In this document: piece after piece, positions 31,761 to 45,449 of the stretch
Layout: every line of letters begins with the position of its first letter
Numbering within the stretch: the first letter of the stretch is position 1
NCBI RefSeq assembly: GCF_007565055.1
Contig: NC_044551.1
Coordinates: forward strand, 94,270,089 to 94,334,088
Origin: Rhinopithecus roxellana
Taxonomy: Eukaryota > Chordata > Mammalia > Primates > Cercopithecidae
Reading direction: 5' to 3'
Length of the DNA: 64,000 nucleotides
Notes under the pieces: model-generated
Database searches by the model: none
The model's input: the letters and a program-made list of their open reading frames with translations, nothing else
Told to the model about the DNA's origin: nothing
Made by a program: the position numbers and the translations under genes

Positions 31761-34649
31761 GAGACTCATCTTAATCCTGGTCATGAAATAAACCAGAACA
31801 TGCCAATATCAAGGGAAATGTTCCGTTCTTAGAAATGTTTCCACTGACCTGTTTACAAATAGCTTCTCTTTTTGCACAAATATATTTATTGCAGCATTAT
31901 GTATATATGTGAATGTATTATGTATATATATTACATAAGTATAAAAAATGAAAAAGTACAAATATCTATGCTATATGGGTGACATAATATTTTCATCTAC
32001 AGATTTCCATACAAAGGTTGCAAACCAAAAAATGTAACTTGTATTATGAAATTTTTAATCTTTGAAAGTACCTAGAAGTTCCCTTGAAAGATTCCATGCC
32101 CATCTGACAAATAATTAAACAGTTAAATTTTTATCAATTGTTTAAATTTTTATTTTATTTATACTTGCTCTACTATTTAAGGATGGTGGCAATAGCAGTA
32201 GAAGTAACAACTTTGTTTTCAAATCTAAGTGGCTTTATTCTACATTGGTTTGTAAAACATTCTTCCTTTTACCTACTATATCATGAACATATTCTCATGT
32301 AAACACACACATACAAACACTGTTTCCTCATACGTAATACCCCTTTTCACTCTCTATTCTATCATGTATTTATGTGTGTGTGTGTGTCTGTGTTTAGCTA
32401 TGGGTGTAATTCTCAGTATCCAAATATTTTACATATGTATACCTTCCGATGTGTGCTTTTGGTGGATTGAGGGTGGTTAGTGGTGTTTTTATTCTCTTTT
32501 TGGAGTCTTTCTGTTTTTAGAAGTGCCGGCTTTTTACTTCATAATCTTTTATTTGTTTTATTAGTAAATTAGTGTATTTGTGCTGGTACCTAGTGAGAAG
32601 AATCTCTTGAATGCATTTAGTTTAATTTTATCTTTGGAATAACATGGATTTCCCTTTTGCAGCTTAATAAATAACCTGAATTATGAAGAATGTTCCTTTA
32701 CACATACTAGATGCAACTACTGGTCCATGAGTGGTTTTACAGAAGCATTTCATTATGTCTGCAAACATCTTTACAATTATTGAGACACCATCTCTCAAAA
32801 AGCGCTCTTCTGCCTTTGAGTATAAGAAGATTGGTAGTTTTTGCACACTTTGCACCAACTTTTTATGTATATGCCTTTTGTTTGGGGGGGATGATACCAT
32901 TTTTATATGACTCTTAATTAGATACATTACACATAGAAAATTGTGTGTGTGTTGCTGGCCACTTTGTGTTTCTGACAAACCGAAGTAACTTGGAATTGAA
33001 TCATGGTAGTTTTCAGAAGTTTTCAGAAGTTTTTAACCTGACAAATCTAGATGTAATTTTCTCAACTATAAGCTTTCAAAAAATTTAGGTTGTGTTATCT
33101 TCTAAATTTATGGAAGTTTGTTCTTTAGTAACACTTTCGTCTATGTTATTATCCATTACTCTTTATTTTTCTTGTTTTAGTTTGTGAGTAGAAGAGCCGT
33201 GACATTTATTTTCAATCCTAGTGTGAAATTCCTTGGGCCTCTCAATTAGTACTAACTAAAAATGTGTTTTACTTATCCACTCAAAAGGTACAGTAATGGC
33301 TAAGTAGCTAAACCAACCCATGTTCTCCTTGGAGTTTGATGCTAAACCAGCAAAGCTGATATTTTCTTGAACCCCCCCTTTTTTGACACTATTGACTATT
33401 CAAGAGCATTCCAGTGAACAAGACTTCTTGTTTGTTTTTAGATCACATTTTTATAGGTATGTTTAAAATAAGAACGTAAAATGTGTAGATGGGAGATTCA
33501 CTCCTCCTCTTGTTGATTAGCCTTCACTTTCTTGTAAATATTCTTTTTCTCAAAAGCCTGTGGGAAATCACAGGAGATATTTCTTATTGGACATGTCATA
33601 TGTATGTGGTTTAACTCACAACTGTCTGAGGCATGTTATGACAGCAAAATTATATGGCAGAGGGCAGGCAAGTATATACAAAGATTGAGAAAGTAAGGAT
33701 TTTTAACATGCCACATTGTGAAAATGTACATATAGGAGGCTAGCAATGACCAGTGATACACTCCAATAGGCAGATTTCAAATTTATGAGACTATTTTGAA
33801 CACATTGTTCTAAGGTTGTTCATAAGTACTGCACACTTATTCTTCTGGAAAGTAAAGCTTTTGTTATTTAATCCATGAATCAGACAAATTGTTTGAAAAT
33901 TCTATTACTTTTAAAATTTAAAAATCAGTCATAATTTTATATTCCAATCCTATCTGAAATTGAGTTAGATCATTTCTGTATTGGTTGCTTTTTATGCATC
34001 TGTTTTTTAAAGTATTTTGGAGACAATGACCTTAACAACAGATTCCAGATTGTTTTGCCATTGTTTTCCAATTCTCAAATCCTAATCAGTCCGTTGAGAG
34101 CAGGGGTCATACTACATCTGCATTTGTGACTTGAACATATAACAAAATGGTCTATAAATATAGAACAGGTAAAAAGCAAGTAAATAAAACAAGCAAAACT
34201 TTGGCTTAATTAGATATGCTTTTTAAAAAAATTAAGATATCATCGACTGGTTCAAATACTGATTCATTAATATATTGAAATCTAGAAAGATAAAAAGATG
34301 AAACTACTAGTGTGTTTATTCTGTTTCAGTTACTAAGACACATGGTAAAGAAATTAGTTTTAGTAAATTATCTTTTACAGGTGATATTAAGATTGTGTGA
34401 TTACAGAGTTTTTTTTTTTTGAAGAAGTACCAAATATAACTAAACTTTAAATATTTAATCATATTTTGTTCAATATCAATGTAAAACTTAATTAAATCTT
34501 ATATTAAAGTTAAAAGCCATATTACATAAAATATTGTTTATGAAAAGCAATTATAACAATATACTATGAAACGTTTGCTCTTAATTCAGCTATATGAATT
34601 ATTTTTTCCATTTTAAAATAAATATAAAGCATTGTCATCATAAAATATT
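31761..34649. other. AT-rich stretch, no gene seen
   Basis: No convincing coding frame. A GT-rich run is present near 32371-32391 and a small tandem of AGTTTTCAGA near 33009-33030. Confidence 0.5.
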
Positions 34650-34937
34650 TTTCAGCCAGGTGTGCTGGCTCACACCTGTTATCCCAGCACTTTGGGAGGC
34701 AGAGGTAAACAGATGTTTTGAGCCCAGGAGTTGGAGACCAGTCCGGTTAACATGACGAAACCCATCTCTACCAGAAATACAAATATTAGCCAGGTGCGGT
34801 AGCTCACCTCTGTAGTCCTGGTTACTCGGGAGGCTGGGGTGGGAGGATCACTTGGGCCTGGGAGGCAGAGGTTACAGTGAGCTAAGATTGTACCACTGTA
34901 CTCCAGCCTGGTTTCATAGGAGACATTGTCTCAAAAA
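34650..34937 (+). mobile_element. Alu element (older type), sense
   Basis: CAGCCAGGTGTGCTGGCTCACACCTGT begins a diverged dimeric Alu that ends CTCCAGCCTGG..CTCAAAAACACAA. High divergence suggests an AluJ-like age. Confidence 0.88.
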
Positions 34938-34989
34938 CACAATATTTTTCTCTTAAAAGTTTTATATTATATATAATTAACATAACTAT

Positions 34990-36400
34990 TTTATATATTT
35001 ATGGGATACAGTGTGATGTTTCTTTTTTCTTTTTTTCATTTTTACTTTTTGTGGGGACATAGTAGATGTATATATTTATGGAACGCATGAGGTGTTTTTA
35101 TACAGGCATGAAATGCACAATAATCACATTATGGAAAATGAGGTAACCATCCCATCAAGTATGTGTCTTTTGTCTTACAAATAACTCGATTATATTTTTT
35201 AAATGTACAATTAAATCATTGTTGACTATAGTCACCCTGTTGTGCTCTTAAATACTCGGTTTTATACATTCTTTCTAACAATCTTTTTTTGTAGCCATTA
35301 ACCATCACCACCTTCCCACCACCTCACACACTACTTTCCCAGATTTTGGTAACCATCATTCTACTCTCTATATCCATGAGTTCAATTGTTTGGAATTTTA
35401 AATTTCACAAATAAGTGAGAATATACTATTTTAGTCCATCTGTGCCTGGCTTATTTTACTTAACATAATGACTTTTTGTTCTATCCACATTGTTGCAAAT
35501 GATAGGATCTCATTCATTTTTACGGCTGAATAGTACTCCATCGTGTATAAGTGCCACATTTTCTTCATCCATTCATCTGCTGATGGACACTTAGGTTGCT
35601 TCCAAATCTTAGCTATTGTAAACAGTGCTGCAACAAACAGGAGTGAAGAGATCCCTTCAAGATATGGATTTTCTTTCTTTTGATTTATAGGCTGAGCAGT
35701 GGGACTGCTGGATCATATGATAGCTCTATTTTTATTGTTTTGAAGAACCTCCAGACTATTCTCCATAGTGATTATACTAATTTACATTCCCACCAACAGT
35801 GTACAAGGGTTTCTTTTCTCCACATCCTCTCCAGCATTTGTGTTATTCCCTGTTTCTCCACATCCTCGCCAACATTTGTGTTATCACCTGTCTTTTGGAT
35901 ATAAACCATTTTAACTGGGGTGAGATAATATCTCATTGTAGTTTTGATTTGCATTTCTCTGATGATCAGTGATGTTGATCACCTTTTCATATGCCTTTTT
36001 GCCATTTGTATGTCTTCTTTTAATAAATGTCTATTCAAATATTTTGCTTATTTTTCATCAGATTTTTAGATTTTTTTCTATTGAGTTATTTGAGCTCCTT
36101 ATATGTTCTAGTTATGAATCCTTTGTCAGATGAGTAGGTTGTAAATATTTTATCCCATTCTGTGTGTTGTCTTTTCACTTTATTAACGGCTTTGTTTGCT
36201 ATGCAGAAGCTTTTGTACTTGATATAATCTCACTTGTCCATTTTTGCTTTGGTTCCTGTACTTGTGGGGTATTACTCAGGACATTTTTGTCCAGATTAAT
36301 GTCCTAGAGATTTTTCCCAATGTTTTCTTGCTGCAGTTGTATAGTTTGAGGTCTTAGATTCATTTTGATTTGATGGTTTTTTTTTATATTGCAAAAGATT
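34990..36400 (-). mobile_element. Old L1 3' part (3' UTR and ORF2 end), antisense
   Basis: The plus strand carries GACATAGTAGATGTATATATTTATGG (reverse of an older L1 3' UTR), then AAGTGAGAATATACTATTT, TAGTACTCCATCGTGTATAAG and the reverse of the ORF2 end. A 38-bp tandem duplication lies inside at 35817-35892. It is older and more diverged than the two L1s with target duplications in this window. Confidence 0.85.
35817..35892. repeat. 38-bp tandem duplication within L1
   Basis: Copy one (35817-35854) and copy two (35855-35892) both read TCTCCACATCCTC..CCA.CATTTGTGTTAT, with a few mismatches. Confidence 0.85.
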
Positions 36401-36439
36401 CTGTAGGTATGCTGCATTATGGTTTATGCTTTTTTCTTT

Positions 36440-37875
36440 CGTCTGCTCTGTGTATTTTCAAAAACAGCCTGTTTTCAGTCTCACTAATTATTTCTTCTGC
36501 TTGGTCAATTCTGTTATTAAAAGACTCTAATTTATTCTTTAGTATATCTGTTGTACTTTTTAGCTTGAGAATTTCTGCTTAATTCTTTTTAATTATTTCA
36601 ATCTCTTTGTTAAATTTATCTAATAGAATTCTGATTTTTTTCTCTGTTTTACCTTGAATTCCCATGAGTTTCCTCAAAACAGCTATTTTTAATTATCTGC
36701 CTAAAAGGTCATATAGCTCTGTTTCCAGGATTGTTCCCTAGTGCCTTTTTTAGTTCATTTGGTGATATTATGTTTTCCTGGATTGTCTTGAGACTTGTAG
36801 ATGTTCCTATGTGTCCAGACATTGAAGAGTTACGTATTTATTGTAGACTTTGCAGTCTGATTTTTTACATGTCCTTCTTGGGAAGAATTTCCAGATATTC
36901 TTAAGAACTTGAGTGTTGTGGTCTAAGCGGTATCTCTTTTTATGGGAACCCCAAGTCCAGTAGTATTGTGGTTCTTGCAGACTCCTAGAGTCTACCATCA
37001 TGATAGTCTTTGATAAGATCAAGAAGAATTCTCTGTATTACCAGGCAGAAACTCTTGTTCTCTTCCCTTCCTTTCTCCCAAACAAACACAGTACCACTCT
37101 CTGTTCTGAGCTACCTGAAGTTAAGGGTCAAGTGACACAAGCGCCCCTGTGGCCACCACTATTAGGGCTGTGCTGGGTCAGACTTGATGCTAACACAGCA
37201 CTGGGTGTCACTGAAGTCCTGCTGTAACCACTCCTTGGCTACCTGGGCTTCTACAATCAGCAGGTGGCAAAGCCAGCTGGGCCTGTGTCCTTGCATTCAT
37301 GGTGGTGAGTTTCCCCAGAACCTGGGTAGGTCCAGAGGTGCTTTGTGGGAGCCAGGAGTTAGACTCAAAACCGTAGAAGTCTGCTTGTTCAAAGGTACAT
37401 GGCTGAGCTGGCACTCAAACCAAAAGATGCAATCCTTCATATTCTTTCTTCCCCTTTCCAAAGGCAGAGGAGTCTCACCTCATGACCACTGCCACCACAG
37501 ACCCACAGGGAGTACTGCCAGACTACTGGCAATGTTCCTGTTCCTCTTCAGTCATCCTGTGGTGAATGCTGCCTGTGTGGTCTAGGACTCACTCTTTAGG
37601 GAAGTGGTCTCCTCTGTGGCCCAGGGCTGGATCAGAAATGCTGTCAAGGAGTGAAATCCTGGAATTGGAGACCCAATGAGCTTGCTTGGTGTTCTACACC
37701 TCTGTGGTTGAGCTGAAACCTAAGGTGCAAATAAAGTCCCCTTTACTTTTCCTCCACTTTTCTCAAGCAGAAAGAGTCTCGCCCCATAGTCACTACAGCG
37801 TGGAATGTGCTGAGTCTCACCTGAAGTCAGCAAGTCTCAGAGTTTCACTCAAGACCCTCAACATAGTATCTGGTT
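36440..37875 (-). mobile_element. Probable L1 ORF1/5'-UTR region, antisense
   Basis: The GC-richer block around 37050-37870, with GGTGGTGAGTTTCCCCAGAACCTG and similar text, resembles an older L1 5' UTR read backward. The AT-rich portion at 36440-36700 resembles the region just 3' of it. Frames such as 37184-37585 have no protein family resemblance. The assignment is by general recognition only. Confidence 0.5.
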
Positions 37876-37879
37876 ATCA

Positions 37880-38280
37880 CCATTCTTTACACAATTAGAC
37901 AAAAGCTATTTAAAAATTCACATGGAACCAAAAAAGGGCCAAATAACCCAGGCAGTCTTAAGCAAAAAGAACAAACCTGGGGGCATTATGCTACCAAAGT
38001 TCAAACTATACCACAGGGCTACAGTAAACAAAACAGCATGGCAATGGTACGAAAACATGCACATAGACTAGTGAAATAGATTAGAGAACCCAGAAATAAG
38101 ACCACCAACCTACATCTGAACTACAACAAATCTGACAAAAACAAGCAATGAGGAAAGAATTCCCTATTCAATAAATGGTGCTGTGATAACTGGCTAGCCA
38201 CATGCAGAATATTAATACTGGACCCATTGTCTTCTAATACTGCTCCAAGAAATGAATCAATTAAAAAAAACCTCTAATCA
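37880..38280 (+). mobile_element. L1 ORF2 fragment, sense (inverted relative to its neighbours)
   Basis: ACAATTAGACAAAAGCTATTTAAAAATTCACATGGAACC through AACAAACCTGGGGGCATTATGCTACC and ATAAATGGTGCTGTGATAACTGGCTAGCC is sense L1 ORF2. It lies in the opposite orientation to the L1 blocks at 34990-37875. Confidence 0.88.
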
Positions 38281-39971
38281 AAGTCATCATTTTTCATAAA
38301 CATTATTTAGTAGGATTATTTTCTCCTGTTGGAGGAATGTGATAGCATTAATACAATTCTATTGTTTGTGATGGATATCTTCATTTTATCTTAATGGCAT
38401 AGCTTGTCATAATTTTAATGACATACCTTGTTTTTTAAGATTAACTTGTATCAATTTTTCATCATTACTCATTATGAATGTGATTATGTTTTTGATCTCT
38501 TTTTTCTCAACTTAATTTCTAAACAGTCAATTTAGTAAACATAAAACAAATTTATGAAACATTTGAATATAAGCAAAAATGAAAATAACATATCACAATT
38601 GCTCATTGAAAAGGATATGTTTAATCTAGAAATAAATAAAAATGATGTGCTAACATTTTTTGGAATAGCTATGTCATTATTATCAATGTCTGTATCCTAT
38701 AGCATTTTGCTTGTACATCTATGTATTAAATAGTCCAATAATGCCTATATATGCATTAAGTAATCATATTTACACATATGACAATTATATGTTATATGCA
38801 AACACACACAAACATATACACACTCAAATAAAATACAACACAAACCGCCCTTCAAAATGACAACAACTTGGTTTTCAGTTTGTTTTCAATAATCTTTGAA
38901 GAGAAAATATATTGTGATATATCCATGCTTAGTAACTGTTATTTTGAAACCTTTTATTGATAGCTTTTTAGGACATTTTAGAGAACCCAGGGAAGATTTA
39001 TTTTCAGTACTTTGGAATCACTCAATAAAAATTAATCAACTGTGATTAACTAAATGATAATGCCATTCTAGGAGATATCCTGCTTAGTGACTGCAAAATA
39101 GATATGTAATTAATGAGGACAAACTTTTAATAGACATCACAAAGATAAGCAGCTTCTAAAGTCTAGACACCAGGATATCTTAGATTTCCTTTATCCCCAG
39201 TCCTGACACTCAACTTTTTATCCCAATTTCTCTACTCCCCCCTTATTTTTTACTCTCTTCTTCCCTTCCCTGTTAGTTTTTTGACAGTCTTATCCAGCTC
39301 AACGCCCTTGCTAAATTTTTGAGAAGTCTATTTCAGCTCTTTATTGCCTATATCCCCAACCTAGGATTTCTTCTAATCATGATTTGGATCCCTATTAATC
39401 CCCATTTATCTTTATTTCCAATGGGCAGAGAATTTTACCTTTAAATTATTGAGTGTAAATAGATAAGTTATATTACTGAGAGATGTTTAGTTGGAGATAT
39501 ATCTGTATTTTTTTTTCCTGAATGTATAAAAGAGAAGAATAGTTTAGATTTACAAACAGAGGTAAGAGTAATTTATTCAATTGAAACACAATACTGATAC
39601 ATCAACTTTTATTTACTCTCTACTGTTATGTTTCCAGCTATACATGTTACAAATATAACATACAATTCCTCCCCAGAGTGCTAATAGGAAAATAATATGT
39701 ACATATACAAAGGCAGCTAATAATATTATTGGATTATCCAAATATGTATCATATTGACTTGTGACTTTAAATGCTATAAAAGTTTAGAATAGGGTAAGAG
39801 ACGACTATACAGTTTTTTCCTTTTCAATCACAGTTAAATTGGAACATATTTTAGATTACCATAACACCACCTAGAGAGGCTTAAGAAAAAATTATTTCAA
39901 GTTCTCAGGTTTGATAATTTGTATTTCATCTTCCACAGTTTCTCAGAAACTCTGTCAAATAGTGTTTGAAA
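38281..39971. other. AT-rich stretch, no gene seen
   Basis: No family recognised. Confidence 0.5.
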
Positions 39972-40215
39972 ATCTTGAAATGTCCTATAATCCTAGTACT
40001 TTGGGAGGCCAAGGCAGGAGGATCGCTGGGCTCAGGAGTTCAAGACTAGCCTGGGCAACATAGCAAGATCCTGTGTCTACTAAAAATTAAAAAATTTAGT
40101 CAGGCATGATGATGTGCACCTATAGCCTCACTTATTTGGGAGGCTGAAGTTGGAAGATCGCTTGAGCCCGTGAGGTCAAGGCTGCAGTGGGTTAAGGCTA
40201 CAGTGGGTTAATGTT
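39972..40215 (+). mobile_element. Alu-related fragment, sense
   Basis: It starts within the first monomer (CCTATAATCCTAGTACTTTGGGAGGCC) and ends near GGCTGCAGTGGGTTAAGGCTACAGTGGGTTAA, so both ends are truncated. The last unit is locally duplicated. Confidence 0.85.
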
Positions 40216-40275
40216 GTTGAGCTTATTCTTAGCATTTTTTATGAAATTCTTGTGCAAGCTCCATGGTAGCTCAAA

Positions 40276-40300
40276 ACTTATACCTATCTTAGGTATAAGT
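40276..40300. repeat. Perfect 11-bp inverted repeat
   Basis: ACTTATACCTA (40276-40286) and TAGGTATAAGT (40290-40300) are exact reverse complements around TCT. Confidence 0.9.
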
Positions 40301-40941
40301 CATCCTGTCCAGTGTGAGTCAATGCTTCTTCTGCAGTGGATGCTCTTCGGTGAAAATAAACATGTGATATAAAGATCCTTATACCTTCTGCCAACTCTCA
40401 TGTGCCCATTCATTCACCATAGCCAAAACTTCCTTTGGATTAAGATCCCTTGGCATTTTTTTTTTTCTGGCCTCTCTTCCCATTGTTTCATATCCTGGGA
40501 TTAAGTTACTCCATTTACCAGCTGCTGTTCTGGATTTCTACTATCTCCATTGTCACTAGGATCTATAATAGCATCCCCTACATGAGCTGCACATAGTTGT
40601 CACCTGAAGAGCATAGTTAGGCACTAGTGAGCATGTCTATGCTACCATCGCCTTTTTGGTAACATATGTCTTACTGTATTAATTCTATGAACATCTTCTG
40701 AATCCTTTCAAGAAACAGAAGCATCTGTTGCCTTCTCCATTATTGTACACTCAATTTGTTTAAGCATGCTGGATATTTTATTCTTTCTTCAGAATCCTGC
40801 AAAGACATTTTCGGTATTTACAACTTGTTTAATATGGGGCATAATTTTTCCCAAGGTTCCAACAGCCAGGCCAGTGGCATGTTAGTGTTAGTCCCACTGG
40901 AAGCACATTTTATCATGGCTAAAGGAGACTTCCCAACATCA

Positions 40942-40975
40942 AACATTTAGAGAGATGATTGTCTCTCTAAATGTT
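40942..40975. repeat. Perfect 14-bp inverted repeat
   Basis: AACATTTAGAGAGA (40942-40955) and TCTCTCTAAATGTT (40962-40975) are exact reverse complements around TGATTG. Confidence 0.9.
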
Positions 40976-42412
40976 AATGTGGAAGCCTACTGACTTTTCC
41001 AACATGCCTTATAATGGATTATGCTGGCAGTATCATTTTTATGTTTTAATGGAGCTCAGTAATAATTGCCCCATTTTGTAGACCTGATAGTGACAGTTTA
41101 CCTTTTTTCTCCAGGCCATATCCACTGCAGGAGCCAGTGCATCTCCTTCCCCTGTACTGCACCCTGATTCCCTCAGGCAATCTGTTGGCAATCAGTATGC
41201 TATAGTATGCCAGGGACTTCCAACTATCTATTTATCAACAGCCCTGGTTTATTTGTTGCCATATTACTGGCAAGTGATATACCTCAGAATCTCAATCTTA
41301 ATTCTTACAAGATATGAGTTGTCTAATGTGACACCTGCAAGAGTTATAGATTAAAAATTCATGTCCAGGAGATTAATTAACTCCTCCCAGGAGATACTGG
41401 TAAAGTCCTGAGGAAGGCAGGCCAGGGGAGGAGTGGAAGCCAAGCAAGGATGAAAGTTCAGGCAAACACCCACACAAGCTTCAGCTCGACTACATGAAGG
41501 AAGGCTGGCATCAAAATTACATTCGGAATTGTAATGACATGAAGCATCCAATAATGTGCAATGTTCATGAAATTATATGCCTTCTTAAATGTCAATATTA
41601 CTATTTATTTTATAATACATGTAATTTGATATTTTATTTTAAATTGCATGACAATACTAGTCTTTTAATATATGGCACAATCTAATAGTATTCAATAATT
41701 ATATTTTAGAATATATTAAGGATTTTTCACATTGTGTCTATTTTTTCTTTTAAAATAAAACAAAATCATTTTTTTACAATACATCTTTGCTTTGAGAATT
41801 TCTTTATTGTTCTTTTTAAGGTGCAACAAGTTAATATTAGAAGAGTGATATATTTATAGAAAAAAAAGAAATGGGTCTATTTAATCCAAGGACCACTAGT
41901 TCCCCTTTAAATATCACATTATATCCACATGGACAGAGCTAAAGAAAGCTGGAATAAACAGAATGTTAGAGTTAACCTGTAGTTACATTTCATTCAGAAT
42001 GCATTATTTCTGAATGCATGGATTTCCCTTCTTTTAATTTCTCTACCATTTCCTTACTTTTAGAAGATGTTTTCAAAACAGCCTCAGAAAAATAAAAAGC
42101 AGTTGTGCAATGATTAAAAAAAAAACCTTAATTTAAGCTATTGTGCATTGAGACTAAATGAAGTGATATTTCAGGGACCAATTACTTGCCTTAATGACAA
42201 CCAAGTTTTATTTACTATTAAAGCAAAACAAAACACAAAAACACTTAGCTCATATACACCATGGTTACTATGATAAAAGACAATAAGGCATATGGTTCCA
42301 TCTAAATCTGAAAGTTGTATACTTTACATAGAAACTTATATAAAATAATGCAATAAATTAATAAGGAAAGTAACCTATTAGTAATTTGGAAAATAAGTAA
42401 AATTTGGGATTT

Positions 42413-42672
42413 ATTATTATTTTTTGAGATGGAGTCTTGCTCTGTTGCCCAGACTGGAATGCAGTGGTACAATCTCAGCTCACTGCAACCTGAACCTCCC
42501 AGTTTCAAGCGATTCTCCTGCCTCAGTCTCCTGAGTAGCTGGGATTACAGGTGCCCACCACCACACCTGGCTAATTTTTATAGTTTTAGTAGAGACAGGG
42601 TTTCAGTACATTGGCCAGTCTGGTCTCTAACTCCTGACCTCAAGTGATCTGCCCTCCTCAGCTTCCCCCCAA
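42413..42672 (-). mobile_element. Alu element, antisense, 5' end lost
   Basis: TTTTTTGAGATGGAGTCTTGCTCTGTTGCCC marks the reversed tail. It ends CTCAGCTTCCCCCC, where the reversed GGCCGGGCGC end should come, so the Alu 5' end is truncated or replaced. Confidence 0.9.
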
Positions 42673-43245
42673 AATTTGGGAATTTGTCTGAGCAAGTAGT
42701 ACTCTAGAATTGTTTTTTCTCATCTAATGGGTTCCAAGTTTATGAAATTCAATTCAACCTTAAATGTCAAATATGTAACTTCTTACTTGTTATATTCATA
42801 ATGTATGCATTTTGATATTGTTTGTACACTAGAGACTATGCAGGCAGTTAATTTGTAGATGAGGAAATTTAAACACAAATAATTTAAGTGACAATCATTT
42901 GTGATAATTATAAATAGTGCCTAAGACAAAAGCCAGTTGAATGTTAGCCCCATGCTGTCTTCTTGGTGCTTCACAGTCACACTGAAGCAGCAGGAAGCTC
43001 TGTAGTTTGTACCCCTGATGTGTTAAAGTTATAAAATGTTAGAAAATGTGTTGTTGTACAATAAGTAAGACAGATCTCCTAAGAAATTTTACTCTGGCTA
43101 CTAAAATATGAACTATGATCTTGCTTCGCGGGAATGCTTCTGACAGAATTCTTGAAAGTATTGCTCTTCCTGAAGATAAGTGCTGTAGAAACACACAATT
43201 GTGCCCTTCATGAAAATCAAAACCTTCCCTTCTATGAACCAATAT

Positions 43246-43247
<2 letters not shown>

Positions 43248-43280
<33 letters not shown>
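43248..43280 (+). repeat. (TC)n microsatellite
   Basis: About 16 TC units, followed by a T-run. Confidence 0.95.
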
Positions 43281-43284
<4 letters not shown>

Positions 43285-44588
43285 CAAGAGAGTAAGTCAC
43301 TGTGTGAAAACTTAATGAATACAAGATTCTTATGAACTGGAGTATTTTTAACCTAAGTAAAATTCAGTTTTACTTTCATGGTCAGCCTTCCCAGAGAGCA
43401 ACCTGTATATAAAAACTAAACTCACAATTAGAATGGGCAACAATTTTATGGTTAATAGTCTAAAAAGGAAAAGTATTAGAAAAGTTTTTTTTCTTTTTGT
43501 TATTTAGAGGAGACAGCAAAATATTTCTTACAAGAATCCTTCAGAGGCAATGAAAAGTAAACCAAGAACTCTTAAATACTAAAGAGATGCGAAAAAAAAA
43601 AAAAAGTAATCCCTCTGGGCAATATATCACATATAGTAGATTGTAACACAAAAATCAATGAGACATAAATGAATGTAAATTCCCTATGAGATTTAGAATA
43701 TTATGTCAAAATGCATGTATAGATCATCATCCACATGTTACAGAAGCACCAGCACCCTAATTTGCCTTTCAAAATATTATAACAAAATTATGAGTCAACA
43801 TGTATTACATTTTAGATGCTTAAATATTTCAAGACACAATTAACATTTAATACATGTAACAAATGTTAGCAATTTTTAACAAGGTAGGTAATGATAAGGT
43901 CATATATCAAATTTAATGTAATAGAAAGCCCATTTTATAAAGAATGAAATTTGCAAGTATACAGAAAAGTTATTCTCTTTTTGACAATTTTAGTTGATAA
44001 AAAGGCACTAGAATATAATTTTCTAGGAATAAAGTAGAAAGTAAGATGAGGTTTTATTATCTATAAAACCATAGAGGCTATGACAAGCAGTTTAACAAAA
44101 TCAATGATTGAGATTTTCGTTGAAATACATTAGAGACTTAGAAAAAGGAAAAACATAAGATATATATGTATAATCATAATGTATTCATTTTCTTCACTTA
44201 GAAATTCAGTACTTTGCAAAGAATAGTATATGCTCTCAACTTCAGTTACATTTATTTTCTGATGTCTCAGTACAATATTATATATCTTAAATATACCATG
44301 GCTTTCAAAATACAGCAAAAGGGATACAAGTTTAAAGTTAGGAAAATGAGCTATAAAAAAGTGATGATTAAATAGAAGAATTTATAAGGATTGTAACTAT
44401 GAGTGAGAAGGCATACACAATAAGATCCATCAATTACTTCTTCCAGGAAAACCAAGCTTTAATTACAGAATGGGAGAGTACATCTTCATTTAAACTTATT
44501 TCTCACATCAATGTTCAGTTGGGAGAATGTTTCTGCATGGATTTTTGTGGCTTCTTTCTCTATTCCTAAACTAGAAAGTAGTGTAAGA

Positions 44589-44614
<26 letters not shown>
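44589..44614 (+). repeat. (GT)n microsatellite
   Basis: About 13 GT units. Confidence 0.95.
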
Positions 44615-44619
<5 letters not shown>

Positions 44620-45449
44620 TCAAGATTATTTGAAGAAAAGAATAGTACTACATCTAAGGAGAAAACCATGTTAAGGAGAGGAGAATTATTAACAAAAACA
44701 TTGGACACAGAAGAAAAAACAAAAGAGGAAAGCCATATGTAAAAATTTCACAAGAGCTTTATTACAAAACGTAAAGAGACTCAGAGTTTCAAGATTATAC
44801 GATAATTTTCAAAACTCCATTAAAGACATAGGAACATCTATTTTCTACAGAAAGAGTCAACTTACTCTTTAAATGAAGTAAACATGGAATAGCAATTTCT
44901 GAAGGCAGGTCATAGCAACTTGGGCATGAACTTATATGACTTATTACAAATAATTAATTACATACATTTTATTTCTTTTTGTTGAATTCTATGAGATTTA
45001 CAGGTTATATGAAACGCAACTAACTCTATCAAATTGATATAAACAAAGTTATTCTTGTAAAAACAGTTCAATGATTTTAGCTTTTAATGTTGAATAATTT
45101 TTAACTTTGTAAAGGAAACATTTACATTAGAATTTTAAACAGGATTCAAAGTATGTGACCACTGATAGTTGCTTTATTTCTCAGATTATCTAAAATTAAT
45201 GGGGGGGAGCCCATAAAATGTATATGGATATGAGATAAAATATTTTGTATTAGTTACCAATCTAAGAAACATTGGCAAATGGTAACAAGCTTTTACAGTT
45301 TAGAATCCACAGATATAAAATCTGAATAATAATTGTAAATACTGAAGTAACATTGAGAACTCCTCTTTATTATTCAAATAAAAGAAAATAAAAACTCTGT
45401 AGAGTGAATATTGAATTAGTTCATTTGTGTAAAATTGGAGTTTTCCCAA

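Larger units (their letters stand above)
40216..42409. other. Unassigned stretch with two hairpins
   Basis: About 40380-41400 is more complex and GC-richer than its surroundings and may be old ERV-internal or other repeat sequence, but I cannot name it. Two perfect palindromes lie at 40276-40300 and 40942-40975. No coding frame is convincing. Confidence 0.4.
42673..45449. other. AT-rich stretch with simple repeats, no gene seen
   Basis: It includes a weak MIR-like patch at about 42835-42990, a TC microsatellite, a GT microsatellite and otherwise unassigned AT-rich DNA. Confidence 0.5.

Noticed and set aside
37184..37585. 133-codon frame in a GC-richer block
   Set aside because: No domain or family resemblance, and overlapping frames are open on both strands. 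The block is better explained as L1 5'-UTR-like sequence.
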